Below are positions 24,333 to 32,789 of a DNA stretch of 61,834 nucleotides, piece by piece. Below the pieces are notes generated by a model that was not told the DNA's origin, searched no databases, and saw only the letters and a list, made by a program, of their open reading frames with translations. A program made the position numbers and the translations under genes. Source of the DNA: an uncultured Muribaculaceae bacterium. Lineage in GTDB: Bacteria; Bacteroidota; Bacteroidia; Bacteroidales; Muribaculaceae. The stretch is from contig CALUMX010000017.1 of NCBI GenBank assembly GCA_944321875.1, positions 1 to 61,834 on the forward strand. The letters run 5' to 3'. Every line of letters begins with the position of its first letter. Position 1 is the stretch's first letter.

Positions 24333-24728
24333 ATGGAAGTAAAAGGAAAAATCATTGTTGTGTTGCCGCCTCAAAGCGGAACATCGCAAGCGGGTAATGC
24401 TTGGAAAAAGCAGGAATATGTGTTGGAGACATTTGACGCTTATCCACGCAAAGTTCATTTTGACTTTTTTGGTGACCGTGCCGACCAGTATCCTTTGGCA
24501 TTGGGCGACGTGGTAAACTTGAGCTTTGATATTGAAAGCCGCGAGTACAACGGACGATGGTATACAAGCATCCGCGGATGGAGAGCAGAGAAGATTGATC
24601 CGAACGCTGCCGCAGCACCGCAACAGCCGATGCCTGCTGCTCCGGCTGCCGCTCCAAGCTATGCAGCTCCGGCACAACCAGTTCCTGATTTCACACAGTC
24701 TTCCAAGAATGACGACCTGCCATTCTAA
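24333..24728 (+). CDS. DUF3127 protein with an SSB-like acidic tail
   Basis: The 131-residue protein has an N-terminal domain of about 90 residues (MEVKGKIIVVLPP ... GRWYTSIRGWRAEKID) with OB-fold-like strand order, assigned to DUF3127 on general likeness. An A/P/Q-rich flexible linker follows (about 93-118) and the chain ends in NDDLPF. Single-stranded-DNA-binding proteins end in a very similar acidic tip (DDDIPF) that docks repair and replication enzymes. I infer a nucleic-acid-binding role; no direct evidence exists here. It stands alone between folE (70 bases upstream) and a strong terminator. Confidence 0.82.
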   Translation: MEVKGKIIVVLPPQSGTSQAGNAWKKQEYVLETFDAYPRKVHFDFFGDRADQYPLALGDVVNLSFDIESREYNGRWYTSIRGWRAEKIDPNAAAAPQQPMPAAPAAAPSYAAPAQPVPDFTQSSKNDDLPF

Positions 24729-24750
24729 AAAAGAAGTGGGATAAATTTAA

Positions 24751-24788
24751 CGGCGCCAACCTTAACCAAGGTTGGCGCCGTTTTTTTT
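24751..24788 (+). terminator. Rho-independent terminator after the DUF3127 gene
   Basis: CGGCGCCAACCTT and AAGGTTGGCGCCG form a perfect 13-bp stem with a 4-base loop followed by eight T. It separates this gene from the convergent nrdG. Confidence 0.95.
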
Positions 24789-24796
24789 GATTTTGT

Positions 24797-25294
24797 TTAT
24801 TCAAAAGGATTCAACCATTCAGAAATGGTACCGGTAGAGAGCGATTTACTCACGTCAATCAGCCGTTGGTTGCTGCTACCCCTGAAAAGGAGTTCCGGGT
24901 TGCGTAATGCTTCGATGAATGGACCGTCGACAACGACATCTATCCATTTGAGAGGTTCGGACAGTTTGGCGGAATTGCAAATCTGTTGCCAAGTATAGCC
25001 GGTATAGCACCAAATATTCTTGCCGGTTTGCGTTTTGATGTGCCGGCAGAGTTCGGCCAGCTGTTCCGGATGCAGAAAAGGGTCGCCTCCGCTGATGGTG
25101 ACATCGAAATCATTGCCTTTGACAATCTGAATGAGCGTTTCAAGAGAAGTGGGATTCCCTCCGTTCTCATCCCATGATTGGGGGTTGTGACATCCTTTGC
25201 AACCATGCGTACATCCTGCCAGATAGATGGCGGTCCGGAGTCCCGGACCATCAACTGATGTGCCCTCGATAATATCCAGAACGTTGATTTGCAT
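24797..25294 (-). CDS. nrdG: Anaerobic ribonucleotide reductase activating enzyme
   Basis: NrdG is a radical-SAM enzyme that makes the glycyl radical on NrdD. The 165-residue protein has the cluster motif C28-X3-C32-X2-C35 (CTHGCKGCHNP), the SAM-binding VTISGGDPFLHPEQL and a short C-terminal region. The gene begins 11 bases after nrdD and is surely cotranscribed. The terminator at 24751-24788 lies just beyond its stop. Confidence 0.97.
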   Translation of the reverse strand: MQINVLDIIEGTSVDGPGLRTAIYLAGCTHGCKGCHNPQSWDENGGNPTSLETLIQIVKGNDFDVTISGGDPFLHPEQLAELCRHIKTQTGKNIWCYTGYTWQQICNSAKLSEPLKWIDVVVDGPFIEALRNPELLFRGSSNQRLIDVSKSLSTGTISEWLNPFE

Positions 25295-25305
25295 CGCTGT
25301 TTATG

Positions 25306-27513
25306 CTATTTGTGGATAACGCGGTCGTTTAGTTCTGCCAATTTGGCGCTGTTCCATCGGTCAGTGGTGCCGACGAGATAGCCGGTGATGCGTTGCAGCT
25401 TGTCGATACGATGGCTGTGGCATTTCGGGCATTCCGTCAGATTGGCATCTGCGTTCTCAAATCCGCAGTCCATGCACCGGTTCCGGTTGTGGTTGACAGA
25501 GCCGTATCCAATGTTGTATTGGTCAATGAGTTTTACTATGTCAATGATAGCCTGCGGGTTGTGTGTGGCGTCTCCGTCAATTTCAACGTAGAAAATGTGG
25601 CCGCCTCCGGTAAGTTCGTGGTAGGGCGCTTCGATTTTTGCCTTGTGCTGAGGACTGCATTTGAACCATACGGGAACATGGTTGGAGTTAGTATAATAGT
25701 CCTTGTCGGTTACGCCTGGAATTACGCCGAATGTTTTGCGGTCCTTTTTGGTGAACTTTCCTGCAAGTCCTTCGGCAGGAGTGGCAAGAACGCTGAAATT
25801 GTGTTGGTAGCGTTCGGAGAACTCGTTGGTTTTCTGGCGGAAATAGCTGATGATTTTCAGACCAAGTTTCTGGCTCTTCTCTGACTCGCCGTGATGTTTG
25901 CCGGTAAGGGCAACAAGACATTCGGCAAGACCGATGAATCCGATACCCAGTGTTCCTTGGTTGATGACGCTTTCGATAGTGTCGTCCTGGCGGAGATTTT
26001 CCGCTCCATTCCAAAGCCGCGACATGAGAAGCGGGAATTGCTTGGCAAAGGCTGTCTTTTGGAAGTCGAAGCGTTCGCAAAGCTGTTTAGCTGTAATCTC
26101 CAATATGTTGTCAAGTTTGTGGAAGAATGTATCGATGCGTTCTTCTTCTGACTCAATGTTCATGCACTCGATGGCAAGGCGGACAATGTTGACGGTGGAG
26201 AACGAAAGGTTTCCACGTCCGATAGATGTCTTTTCTCCGAATCTGTTTTCAAAAACACGGGTACGGCATCCCATTGTCGCAACCTCATACTGATAACGGA
26301 GCGGGTCGTTGGCATTCCATTTTTCGTGCACATTGAAAGTGGCGTCCAAATTGACAAAGTTAGGGAAGAAACGGCGCGCCGTTACCTTGCAAGCGAGCAG
26401 GAACAAGTCGTAGTTGCGGTCTTCCGGGAGATAGTTGACGCCTCGTTTCTTCTTCCATATTTGAATGGGGAATATGGCAGTCGCTCCGTTTCCAACACCT
26501 TCATAGGTCGAATTCAGCAACTCACGGATGATGCAGCGGCCTTCAGCCGACGTGTCGGTTCCGTAATTAATGGAGCTGAAAACGACTTGATTGCCGCCAC
26601 GGGAATGGATGGTATTCATATTGTGGATGAAAGCCTCCATTGCCTGATGCACGCGGTTGACTGTTTTGTTGATGGCATGCTGGAGGGCGCGTTCCTTACC
26701 CTGCAGGCCGTCCAACGGTTTTTTCTCGAAGTCGTCCAGTTCGATGTCGTATAAATCGCTGAAATCTTCTCCCATCAGATTCTCAGTGTTCTTTATTTCC
26801 TCGATGAAGGAACTTCTGACATACGGAGCAAGATAAAAGTCGAATGCCGGTATGGCTTGGCCGCCGTGCATTTCGTTTTGTGCCGTTTCCAGAGAGATAC
26901 AGCTGATGACGCTCGCTGTCTCAATGCGTTTTGCCGGACGGGATTCGCCGTGTCCGGCAATAAAGCCGTTTTTCAGCACCTTGTCGAGTGGGTGTTGTAC
27001 GCATGTGAGGCTTTTGGTTGGGTAATAGTCCTTATCGTGGATATGCAGGTAGTTGGCGTTGACAGCTTCTACTGTCTCCGGCGAGAGCAGATAGTCATCA
27101 ACAAACGGTTTGGTTGTCTCGCTGGCGAACTTCATCATCATTCCTGCCGGCGATTCGGCATTCATATTGGCGTTCTCGCGTGTAATATCGTTGGATTTCG
27201 CATTGATGATTTCCAGAAATACGTCGCGGGTCTTGGCGCGGCGGGCAATGCTGCGCTGGTTTCGGTATGCGATGTATCGTTTTGCGACTTCCTTGCGGGA
27301 ACTTTTCATAAGCTCCAGCTCAACGAGGTCTTGTATGTCTTCGACCGTCATTTGCTCTTTGCTGTTCATGGCAATGCGGTCTGCAATTTTCAATATCAGC
27401 GATTCGTCTTCACCTTTCTCGGTCTGCAGCATCGCTTTACGGATGGCTGCCTTGATTTTTTCTTCGTTGAATCCGACGACTCTACCGTCTCTTTTTATAA
27501 CTGTTTGTATCAT
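25306..27513 (-). CDS. nrdD: Anaerobic ribonucleoside-triphosphate reductase
   Basis: NrdD reduces ribonucleoside triphosphates to deoxy forms without oxygen. The 735-residue chain has an N-terminal ATP-cone (1-95, VIKRDGRVVGFNEEKI), the ten-stranded barrel core, a C-terminal zinc site C-X2-C ... C-X2-C (CMDC ... CPKC) and the glycyl-radical motif RITGYLVG with G711 as the likely radical residue. The usual aspartate-rich or NTP-binding segments look intact. It forms an operon with nrdG. The promoter region has direct repeats that may be regulatory. Confidence 0.97.
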   Translation of the reverse strand: MIQTVIKRDGRVVGFNEEKIKAAIRKAMLQTEKGEDESLILKIADRIAMNSKEQMTVEDIQDLVELELMKSSRKEVAKRYIAYRNQRSIARRAKTRDVFLEIINAKSNDITRENANMNAESPAGMMMKFASETTKPFVDDYLLSPETVEAVNANYLHIHDKDYYPTKSLTCVQHPLDKVLKNGFIAGHGESRPAKRIETASVISCISLETAQNEMHGGQAIPAFDFYLAPYVRSSFIEEIKNTENLMGEDFSDLYDIELDDFEKKPLDGLQGKERALQHAINKTVNRVHQAMEAFIHNMNTIHSRGGNQVVFSSINYGTDTSAEGRCIIRELLNSTYEGVGNGATAIFPIQIWKKKRGVNYLPEDRNYDLFLLACKVTARRFFPNFVNLDATFNVHEKWNANDPLRYQYEVATMGCRTRVFENRFGEKTSIGRGNLSFSTVNIVRLAIECMNIESEEERIDTFFHKLDNILEITAKQLCERFDFQKTAFAKQFPLLMSRLWNGAENLRQDDTIESVINQGTLGIGFIGLAECLVALTGKHHGESEKSQKLGLKIISYFRQKTNEFSERYQHNFSVLATPAEGLAGKFTKKDRKTFGVIPGVTDKDYYTNSNHVPVWFKCSPQHKAKIEAPYHELTGGGHIFYVEIDGDATHNPQAIIDIVKLIDQYNIGYGSVNHNRNRCMDCGFENADANLTECPKCHSHRIDKLQRITGYLVGTTDRWNSAKLAELNDRVIHK

Positions 27514-27535
27514 ATGGTTTTCTATAAAAGACGGA

Positions 27536-27567
27536 CAAATATAGTTAGAATTTTTGTTTTGGACAAC
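27536..27567 (-). promoter_or_regulatory. Promoter of nrdD-nrdG
   Basis: On the minus strand GTTG (27567-27564), 20 bases, TATATTTG (27543-27536). The -7 box is a full match and the -33 box one base off. The -33 element falls within the nearer copy of a 21-base direct repeat. Confidence 0.65.
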
Positions 27568-27636
27568 TTTTTTATTTATTAAAAAAGCTATCTATTTGTT
27601 TGTTAAATAGATAGCTTTTTGTTTTGGACAACTTTT
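27551..27636. repeat. 21-base direct repeats flanking a perfect hairpin
   Basis: TTTTTGTTTTGGACAACTTT occurs exactly at 27551 and again at 27616, each followed by a further T. Between them lies a hairpin, AAAAAGCTATCTATTT and its reverse complement around GTTTGTT. The copy near nrdD overlaps the promoter's -33 element. It does not look like an NrdR box (which has an ACACTATATATTGTGT-type core). Confidence 0.85.
27581..27620 (-). terminator. Terminator of the acyltransferase-tex-VOC unit
   Basis: AAAAAGCTATCTATTT pairs perfectly with AAATAGATAGCTTTTT, giving a T-run on either strand. It ends the minus-strand unit finishing at 27667 and insulates the nrdD promoter. Confidence 0.85.
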
Positions 27637-27666
27637 AAAAAATAATGTTTTGAAATATTTCTCGGT

Positions 27667-27954
27667 TTAGAGAGTCAGTATTAAGATAATCAGAGCAATC
27701 ATTCCTACAATGAAGAAGCATCCAGAGATGAGGGTTAGCAATAATCCACTTCTTCTACTCTTGCTTTTTTTTCCATAATAGAATGTATAACCCGACATGA
27801 AAGTGAAAAAATCGTCGGAATAGCCATACCAAATAATGTCCATATCATAGGGGATGATTACATAGCCAATAGCTGCAAGTAGGGCCACTATGCCTACTTG
27901 ATGAGAGTTGCGTTTTTTCATAGCAGGGAAAGTGAAAGTGGGGGATTGGTTCAT
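27667..27954 (-). CDS. Small membrane protein, function unknown
   Basis: The 95-residue product has one moderately hydrophobic helix (about 20-36, VGIVALLAAIGYVIIPY) and a strong C-terminal helix (about 69-95, GLLLTLISGCFFIVGMIALIILILTL), with a basic KKSKSRRS loop between. I do not recognise the family, although the middle IIPYDMDIIWYGYSDDF is reminiscent of small YkvA-like (DUF1232) proteins. Its start overlaps the stop of the VOC gene (ATGA), so it is the last member of the long minus-strand unit. Confidence 0.7.
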   Translation of the reverse strand: MNQSPTFTFPAMKKRNSHQVGIVALLAAIGYVIIPYDMDIIWYGYSDDFFTFMSGYTFYYGKKSKSRRSGLLLTLISGCFFIVGMIALIILILTL

Positions 27955-28328
27955 TGGGCTGGCAGGATTTCAATCCAGTATCCATCCGGGTCTTCAATGA
28001 AGTAAAGTCCCATTTGCTCATTCTCAAAGCAGACAGCACCCATTTCTTTGTGAAATTTGCGGACTTCGTCGTAATCGCCGTCTACTCTGAGGCAAAGGTG
28101 TGTCTCGTTCTCTCCGAGGTCATAGCTTTGGGGATGGTCTGCCAGGCAGGTCAGTTCCAGGAGGAAAGTGCCGGTGGCATCGCCGAGATATACCAATTCG
28201 AAAGACTTGTCTTCCGGAACATATCTCCGCACCTCTTTTAGCCCAAGAGCTTGTTGATAGAAAGCAATGCTTTTCTCCAAATTGGAGACATTGATGTTGT
28301 AGTGGTCAAATTTCGCTTTAATTTCCAT
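27951..28328 (-). CDS. VOC superfamily protein, glyoxalase I-like
   Basis: The 125-residue protein has the paired beta-alpha-beta-beta-beta modules of the vicinal-oxygen-chelate fold. Candidate metal ligands are all present: H9 (FDHYNINV), E58 (LLELT), H77 (THLCLRV) and E120 (YWIEILP). This H/E/H/E set is that of lactoylglutathione lyase. As Bacteroidales generally lack glutathione, the substrate may be another thiol adduct or unrelated. It sits 22 bases behind an MBL-fold hydrolase gene; glyoxalase I-like and MBL-fold (glyoxalase II-like) neighbours are suggestive but not proof of a pathway. Confidence 0.85.
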   Translation of the reverse strand: MEIKAKFDHYNINVSNLEKSIAFYQQALGLKEVRRYVPEDKSFELVYLGDATGTFLLELTCLADHPQSYDLGENETHLCLRVDGDYDEVRKFHKEMGAVCFENEQMGLYFIEDPDGYWIEILPAQ

Positions 28329-28350
28329 ATAGTTATTGTTTAAAATTATG

Positions 28351-29073
28351 TTATTCTATTAATAATGAATCGCCGGGATGCTGCAGTGTGACGCATTGTC
28401 CGTACTCCGGATTCCGGTATCGCTCGTAATGAAGGGTAGTGGCCGGTTGGTCCCAGAAATGCATTGGGAAGAAGTGTTTTACATTAAATTCCTGCAGGAA
28501 AATGCGAGCTCCTTCCTCATAGTCGGAGCCTTGCCGGGCATCGACAGGAAACATGGCAACGTCGAATGACTGGTGCTTGGAGGCGATGGCGCGCAAAGCT
28601 GCGCGGAAAGTGCCGGTTGCCCATTTTATTTCGTCGGCAGTCGATTCGTCTTTCCAGTGCCAGAGATTCAGGTCTCCGGCATGGAAGATGGTTGTCCCTT
28701 CTGTTTCAACAGATAGGGATATGCCAATGTCGGTTGACGGGAATGCATTGAACCGGACGTCGCCGAAACTGAGCGATTCTTTGGATTTGATGAAAAAGAC
28801 ATCGTCGGATTGCTCTTGTGGAACCGGAAGATGTCGTATCTTCCGCAAATCATTTGACAGGATAAATTTTGCCTTTCCTATTTTCTCACCTTGGCTGAAA
28901 ATGGCAGGGGAAAAGTGGTCGGGATGACGGTGCGACACCACGAAAAACACGTTTTTCCCTTCCGTGCAAATGGAGCTGGCGACACCGGCAGGGTCTTCTA
29001 CGTAGTCGAAGAAAAACACCGAATGGCCGAGCTCTATGCAGAACCCGCTATGATGTATATAGGTAACTCGCAT
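28351..29073 (-). CDS. Metallo-beta-lactamase fold hydrolase (UlaG-like)
   Basis: The 240-residue protein starts TYIHHSGFCIELG, the usual opening of UlaG/RNase-Z-like MBL proteins. The metal motif reads SHRHPDHFS (47-55), that is H48-x-H50-x-D52-H53, with further ligands likely in IFHAGDLNLWHWKD and near the C-terminal FFPMHFWDQP. The substrate is unknown. I start at the ATG at 29073, 1 base after folK ends; a longer in-frame start lies inside folK. It belongs to the unit running from 33971 to 27667. Confidence 0.88.
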   Translation of the reverse strand: MRVTYIHHSGFCIELGHSVFFFDYVEDPAGVASSICTEGKNVFFVVSHRHPDHFSPAIFSQGEKIGKAKFILSNDLRKIRHLPVPQEQSDDVFFIKSKESLSFGDVRFNAFPSTDIGISLSVETEGTTIFHAGDLNLWHWKDESTADEIKWATGTFRAALRAIASKHQSFDVAMFPVDARQGSDYEEGARIFLQEFNVKHFFPMHFWDQPATTLHYERYRNPEYGQCVTLQHPGDSLLIE

Positions 29074-29074
29074 A

Positions 29075-29446
29075 TTATTCTGTAATTTGTTTCCAGCCTT
29101 TTTGAAAAAACAGTCGAGAAAAGTCATTTTCCCGTATTACTTCTCCGTTCCAAAGCACAATGTCTATGTCGATAGGAATATTCCCTTCCAATTTGCTTTG
29201 AGGTGTACGGCCACAGGAGGCTTCGTATTGTTTGAACGTAGCCCGCATGCATTCATATTCTCCGTCACATTCCGCTTTCAATACGGCATTAAGGTAGTCC
29301 GGGTCTTTGCCGTTGAGAGCCTGGGTCGTATAGACACTGGAACAGACCGGCTGGCTGAGCGTGCTTTTCAGCCAGGATATGCAATGTTCGACCTGTGCCG
29401 TTTTGTCGTTGGAATTGCTGCCGATGGATAGTACCAATTGATTCAT
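29075..29446 (-). CDS. folK: Short FolK-like pterin pyrophosphokinase
   Basis: FolK transfers pyrophosphate from ATP to 6-hydroxymethyl-7,8-dihydropterin in folate synthesis. This 123-residue protein has the N-terminal LVLSIGSNSNDK, the middle YLNAVLKAEC and the metal motif PIDIDIVLW (usual form LDLDILLY). It is about 35 residues shorter than the E. coli enzyme: the conserved HP...R segment after the metal motif is missing and the chain stops soon after LFFQKGW. It may be a lineage-specific short form or a diverged relative; activity is uncertain. It lies 4 bases after tex. Confidence 0.75.
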   Translation of the reverse strand: MNQLVLSIGSNSNDKTAQVEHCISWLKSTLSQPVCSSVYTTQALNGKDPDYLNAVLKAECDGEYECMRATFKQYEASCGRTPQSKLEGNIPIDIDIVLWNGEVIRENDFSRLFFQKGWKQITE

Positions 29447-29450
29447 GTCG

Positions 29451-31580
29451 TTATAGGTTTTTCATTGAAAGGGAGATGCGGCGACGGCTGGAGTCAATGC
29501 CGATTATCCGCACTTTTACATGTTGATGGATGGATACGACTTCAGAAGGTGAGCTGATAAATCGGTCGCTCATCTCCGAAATGTGTACAAGGCCGTTCTC
29601 CTTGATGCCGATGTCGACAAACACGCCAAATTGGGTGATGTTGGTAACGATACCGTCAAGCTCCATGCCTTCCTGCAGGTTGTCGAAATCGCGGATGCTC
29701 TCATTAAATTTGACCACCTCAATCTTTTTTCGTGGGTCACGGCCGGGTTTGTCAAGTTCAGCCATGATATCGAGCAGGGTGGGTAGACCGTATTCCTTTG
29801 TCGTATAGTCGGCCGGACGTATGCTGTCGCGAAGGTTTTTGTCGGCAATCAGCTGGCTTACGGAACAGTTCTTGTCCTTGGCCATTTGGGCAACAATGTT
29901 GTAGTTGGCAGGGTGTACGGCTGTGTTGTCCAGCGGGTTCCGGCTGTCGGGTATGCGCAGGAATCCGGCACATTGCTCATAGGCTTTGGGGCCTAATTTA
30001 GGAACATTGAGCAACTCTTTGCGTGTTTGAAAGTCTCCGTTGGCAGCTCTGTATTCCACTATGTTTTTGGCCAGTTGTGGCCCCAGTCCGGAAATATAGG
30101 TGAGCAATTCCTTGGAGGCTGTGTTCAAATTGACGCCGACGCTGTTTACGCAACTTTCTACCGTAAATTCCAATGATTTCTTTAGCCTTGTCTGGTCAAC
30201 ATCATGCTGATACTGTCCGACACCAATGGATTTCGGGTCGATTTTTACTAATTCAGCAAGCGGGTCAAGCAACCGTCGGCCGATAGAGACGGCTCCGCGA
30301 ACGGTAACGTCTTTGTCGGGGAATTCTTCCCGTGCTACTTTTGAGGCGGAATAGATAGACGCTCCATCTTCGCTGACGATGAATACATGGATGTCACGGG
30401 AGAGTTTCAGCGAGCTGAGAAACTCTTCGGTCTCACGACTGGCTGTCCCGTTGCCCAGTGCGATTGCATCGATGGCGTAGACTTCAATCATGTGTCTGAT
30501 TTTCTTTGCCGCGATTTCCCGTTCGCATTTGGGAGGTGTGGGATAGATGGTGTCGTTATGGAGCAAATTGCCTTGCTTGTCCAGGCAAACGACCTTGCAT
30601 CCGGTACGGAAGCCCGGGTCGATGGCCAGGATGCGTTTCTTGCCAAGTGGCGGAGCGAAAAGCAACTGGCGTGCATTTTGGGCAAACATGGCGATGGCCG
30701 TATCGTCAGCCTCCGATTTTGAGAGGGCGGCAAACTCTGTCTCAATAGACGGTTTAATCAGGCGTTTGTAGCTGTCGGCTACTGCCTCTTTCACCAGTTG
30801 GGATGCTGATGTCGTATTGCGTACGAACCGTGATTCGATTTTTGGTACGAGCCGTTCGTCATCGGTGGAAATGGACACACGCAGGAATCCCTCACGCTCA
30901 CCACGGCGGATGGCCAGCAGCTGATGGGAGCTGCATCGTTTCAGGGAGGAGGCGAAGTCAAAATAATTCTGATATTTTGCGGCTTCCTCTTCTTTGCCTT
31001 TTACCACTTTGGCGGTGATGACAGCGTCTTTTGCAAAAGAGTTTCGTACAATCTGACGGACGCGGTTGTCCTCGGATACCCATTCAGCGATGATATCCTG
31101 GGCACCTGCGATTGCTTTTTGTGCAGTATCGACTTTATCATTAAGAAACCGGGAAGCCGATTGCTCAACATTGTTGCTCTGTTGAGCCATGATTATTTTT
31201 GCCAAAGGCTCAAGGCCATTCTCACGTGCGATTTCAGCCTTTGTGCGTCGTTTCGGCTTGTAGGGCATATAAATGTCTTCCAGCGTATTGGCATCAAATG
31301 TGGATTCAATGCGCTGTTTCAGCTCAGGGGTGAGTTTCCCCTGCTCCTCGATAGCATTCAGAATGTATTCGCGTCTTTTCTCCAATTCCTGCATTTTCTC
31401 ATGCAGGATGGCAATTTGTTGGATTTTTACCTCATCCAAACCGCCAGTCGCTTCCTTACGATAGCGGCTGATGAAGGGGATAGTAGCTCCTTCGTCCAGT
31501 AACTTTACGGTTTGTGCAGCCTGTTTGGGTGCGACGGCGGCAAGAAGGGCAATTTGTTCGATTATGCTGTTGTTGTCCAT
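29451..31580 (-). CDS. tex: Tex family RNA-binding transcription accessory protein
   Basis: Tex is a conserved multidomain RNA-binding protein related to eukaryotic Spt6, linked to transcription and stress tolerance. The 709-residue chain has the N-terminal helical region (LLDEGATIPFISRYRKEATG), a YqgF/RNase H-like domain (ILAIDPGFRTGCKVVCLD), helix-hairpin-helix repeats (LNTASKELLTYISGLGP) and a C-terminal S1 domain (about 632-705, GMELDGIVTNITQFGVFVDIG). I start at MDNNSIIEQ (31580); the in-frame extension upstream reaches into the neighbouring gene. It lies 4 bases from the genes on both sides. Confidence 0.96.
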   Translation of the reverse strand: MDNNSIIEQIALLAAVAPKQAAQTVKLLDEGATIPFISRYRKEATGGLDEVKIQQIAILHEKMQELEKRREYILNAIEEQGKLTPELKQRIESTFDANTLEDIYMPYKPKRRTKAEIARENGLEPLAKIIMAQQSNNVEQSASRFLNDKVDTAQKAIAGAQDIIAEWVSEDNRVRQIVRNSFAKDAVITAKVVKGKEEEAAKYQNYFDFASSLKRCSSHQLLAIRRGEREGFLRVSISTDDERLVPKIESRFVRNTTSASQLVKEAVADSYKRLIKPSIETEFAALSKSEADDTAIAMFAQNARQLLFAPPLGKKRILAIDPGFRTGCKVVCLDKQGNLLHNDTIYPTPPKCEREIAAKKIRHMIEVYAIDAIALGNGTASRETEEFLSSLKLSRDIHVFIVSEDGASIYSASKVAREEFPDKDVTVRGAVSIGRRLLDPLAELVKIDPKSIGVGQYQHDVDQTRLKKSLEFTVESCVNSVGVNLNTASKELLTYISGLGPQLAKNIVEYRAANGDFQTRKELLNVPKLGPKAYEQCAGFLRIPDSRNPLDNTAVHPANYNIVAQMAKDKNCSVSQLIADKNLRDSIRPADYTTKEYGLPTLLDIMAELDKPGRDPRKKIEVVKFNESIRDFDNLQEGMELDGIVTNITQFGVFVDIGIKENGLVHISEMSDRFISSPSEVVSIHQHVKVRIIGIDSSRRRISLSMKNL

Positions 31581-31584
31581 TATT

Positions 31585-32775
31585 TTACATTTCAGTGTGT
31601 TGCAGGGTGAAAACCGAAATTTCGGGAGCCGCGCCGATGCGCATCGGAATTCCGACTTCGCCCATGCCAATGTTTACATATAGGAGATTGTCTCCTATCT
31701 TGTGCAATCCTTCCCACCGGCTATACCGCAAGGAAGAGGGGGAGTATTTCTTTCCGGCGATGGTGACCATGGCCTGCATGGCATGAGTGTGGCCGGAAAG
31801 AGTCAGGTCGATAGTTGTTTTCCCTGCGACTTCCGCTTCCCAATGGGTCGGATTGTGCGACAGGAGGACTTTGAATTGTCCGTCGTTCAGGTCCGGGTAT
31901 GATGCCTTCAGGTTTCCGTGTTGAGAGAATGGAGGTTCTCCCCAGTTCTCCACTCCGATTATGCTGATGCTTTGCCCGTTTCTGCTGATTTCCATGTGGC
32001 TGTTTAGCAATAGATGCCAACCCAAACTGTCAGTTTGGTATGCCATGAGCGTTTTCAGGTTGCGTTCCTGCTCTTCGGGGTTGTTCCATTTGTGGTATGT
32101 TCCGTAGTCATGATTCCCGAGTATGGAGATGACCCCGTCGGTGGCCTTCAGTTTTTTCAGCGTGGAAATAAAGGGGATAAGCTCGTCGGCACAGCTGTTA
32201 ACGATGTCGCCAGTGAATACAATCAAGTCTGGATTGCATCGGTTTATCTCGTCTACAAAGCTTTCGATAGTCTGAGTGTCGTTGCCGAATGTCCCGGCGT
32301 GGAAGTCGGAGAACTGTACGATTTTATACCCTGTAAAGCTGGATGGCAGTTTGCTCGAGGAGATGGGAATCTCTGTAATTTGCGCATTTTTCCGGGTATG
32401 CAATGCTCCCCACCACATGGTGGTGAAAAGAAGAGCGGCCATGCAAATTCCAAGCATGGCAATCCATCGGCTCGGCCGTTGCTTAAACAGTCGGGGTGTG
32501 GCTGACAGCAGCAGGAAAAAAGCGTAAATATATTTGCTGAGATAGATAGAGAAGAACGCAAACAGACTCCACATGCGGACCGTGGCAAGTGATTCGTTAT
32601 TGCCGGCAATCAGCAATATTGTTGCGACCCATATATGAAGTATGGCTGAAAGTCCTATGTGGATAGCTTTCAGCCATTTAAGGTTGCGTTTATTCTTTAT
32701 TTGGCAATAAATGCTATAATCGGAGATTCCGTTAAGCACAATCATTGCCAGCAAAATCATTATTGGCAATTTCAT
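31585..32775 (-). CDS. Membrane-anchored calcineurin-like metallophosphoesterase
   Basis: The 396-residue protein has four to five N-terminal membrane helices (1-125) and then a metallophosphoesterase domain. Metal-site motifs are in order: FSDFHAG (D157, H159), FTGDIVN (D190), LGNHDYG (N221, H222), LLSHNP and SGHTHAMQ. It resembles YkuE/YaeI-type enzymes, some of which hydrolyse UDP-diacylglucosamine or phospholipid headgroups. The multi-helix anchor is common in Bacteroidetes versions. The neighbouring acyltransferase (14 bases upstream) makes a membrane-lipid role plausible but unproven. Confidence 0.9.
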   Translation of the reverse strand: MKLPIMILLAMIVLNGISDYSIYCQIKNKRNLKWLKAIHIGLSAILHIWVATILLIAGNNESLATVRMWSLFAFFSIYLSKYIYAFFLLLSATPRLFKQRPSRWIAMLGICMAALLFTTMWWGALHTRKNAQITEIPISSSKLPSSFTGYKIVQFSDFHAGTFGNDTQTIESFVDEINRCNPDLIVFTGDIVNSCADELIPFISTLKKLKATDGVISILGNHDYGTYHKWNNPEEQERNLKTLMAYQTDSLGWHLLLNSHMEISRNGQSISIIGVENWGEPPFSQHGNLKASYPDLNDGQFKVLLSHNPTHWEAEVAGKTTIDLTLSGHTHAMQAMVTIAGKKYSPSSLRYSRWEGLHKIGDNLLYVNIGMGEVGIPMRIGAAPEISVFTLQHTEM

Positions 32776-32789
32776 TGGGCAAGCCCGTA

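Noticed and set aside
27551..27636. NrdR boxes at the nrdD promoter
   Set aside because: The repeated TTTTGGACAAC sequence does not resemble the known NrdR palindrome.
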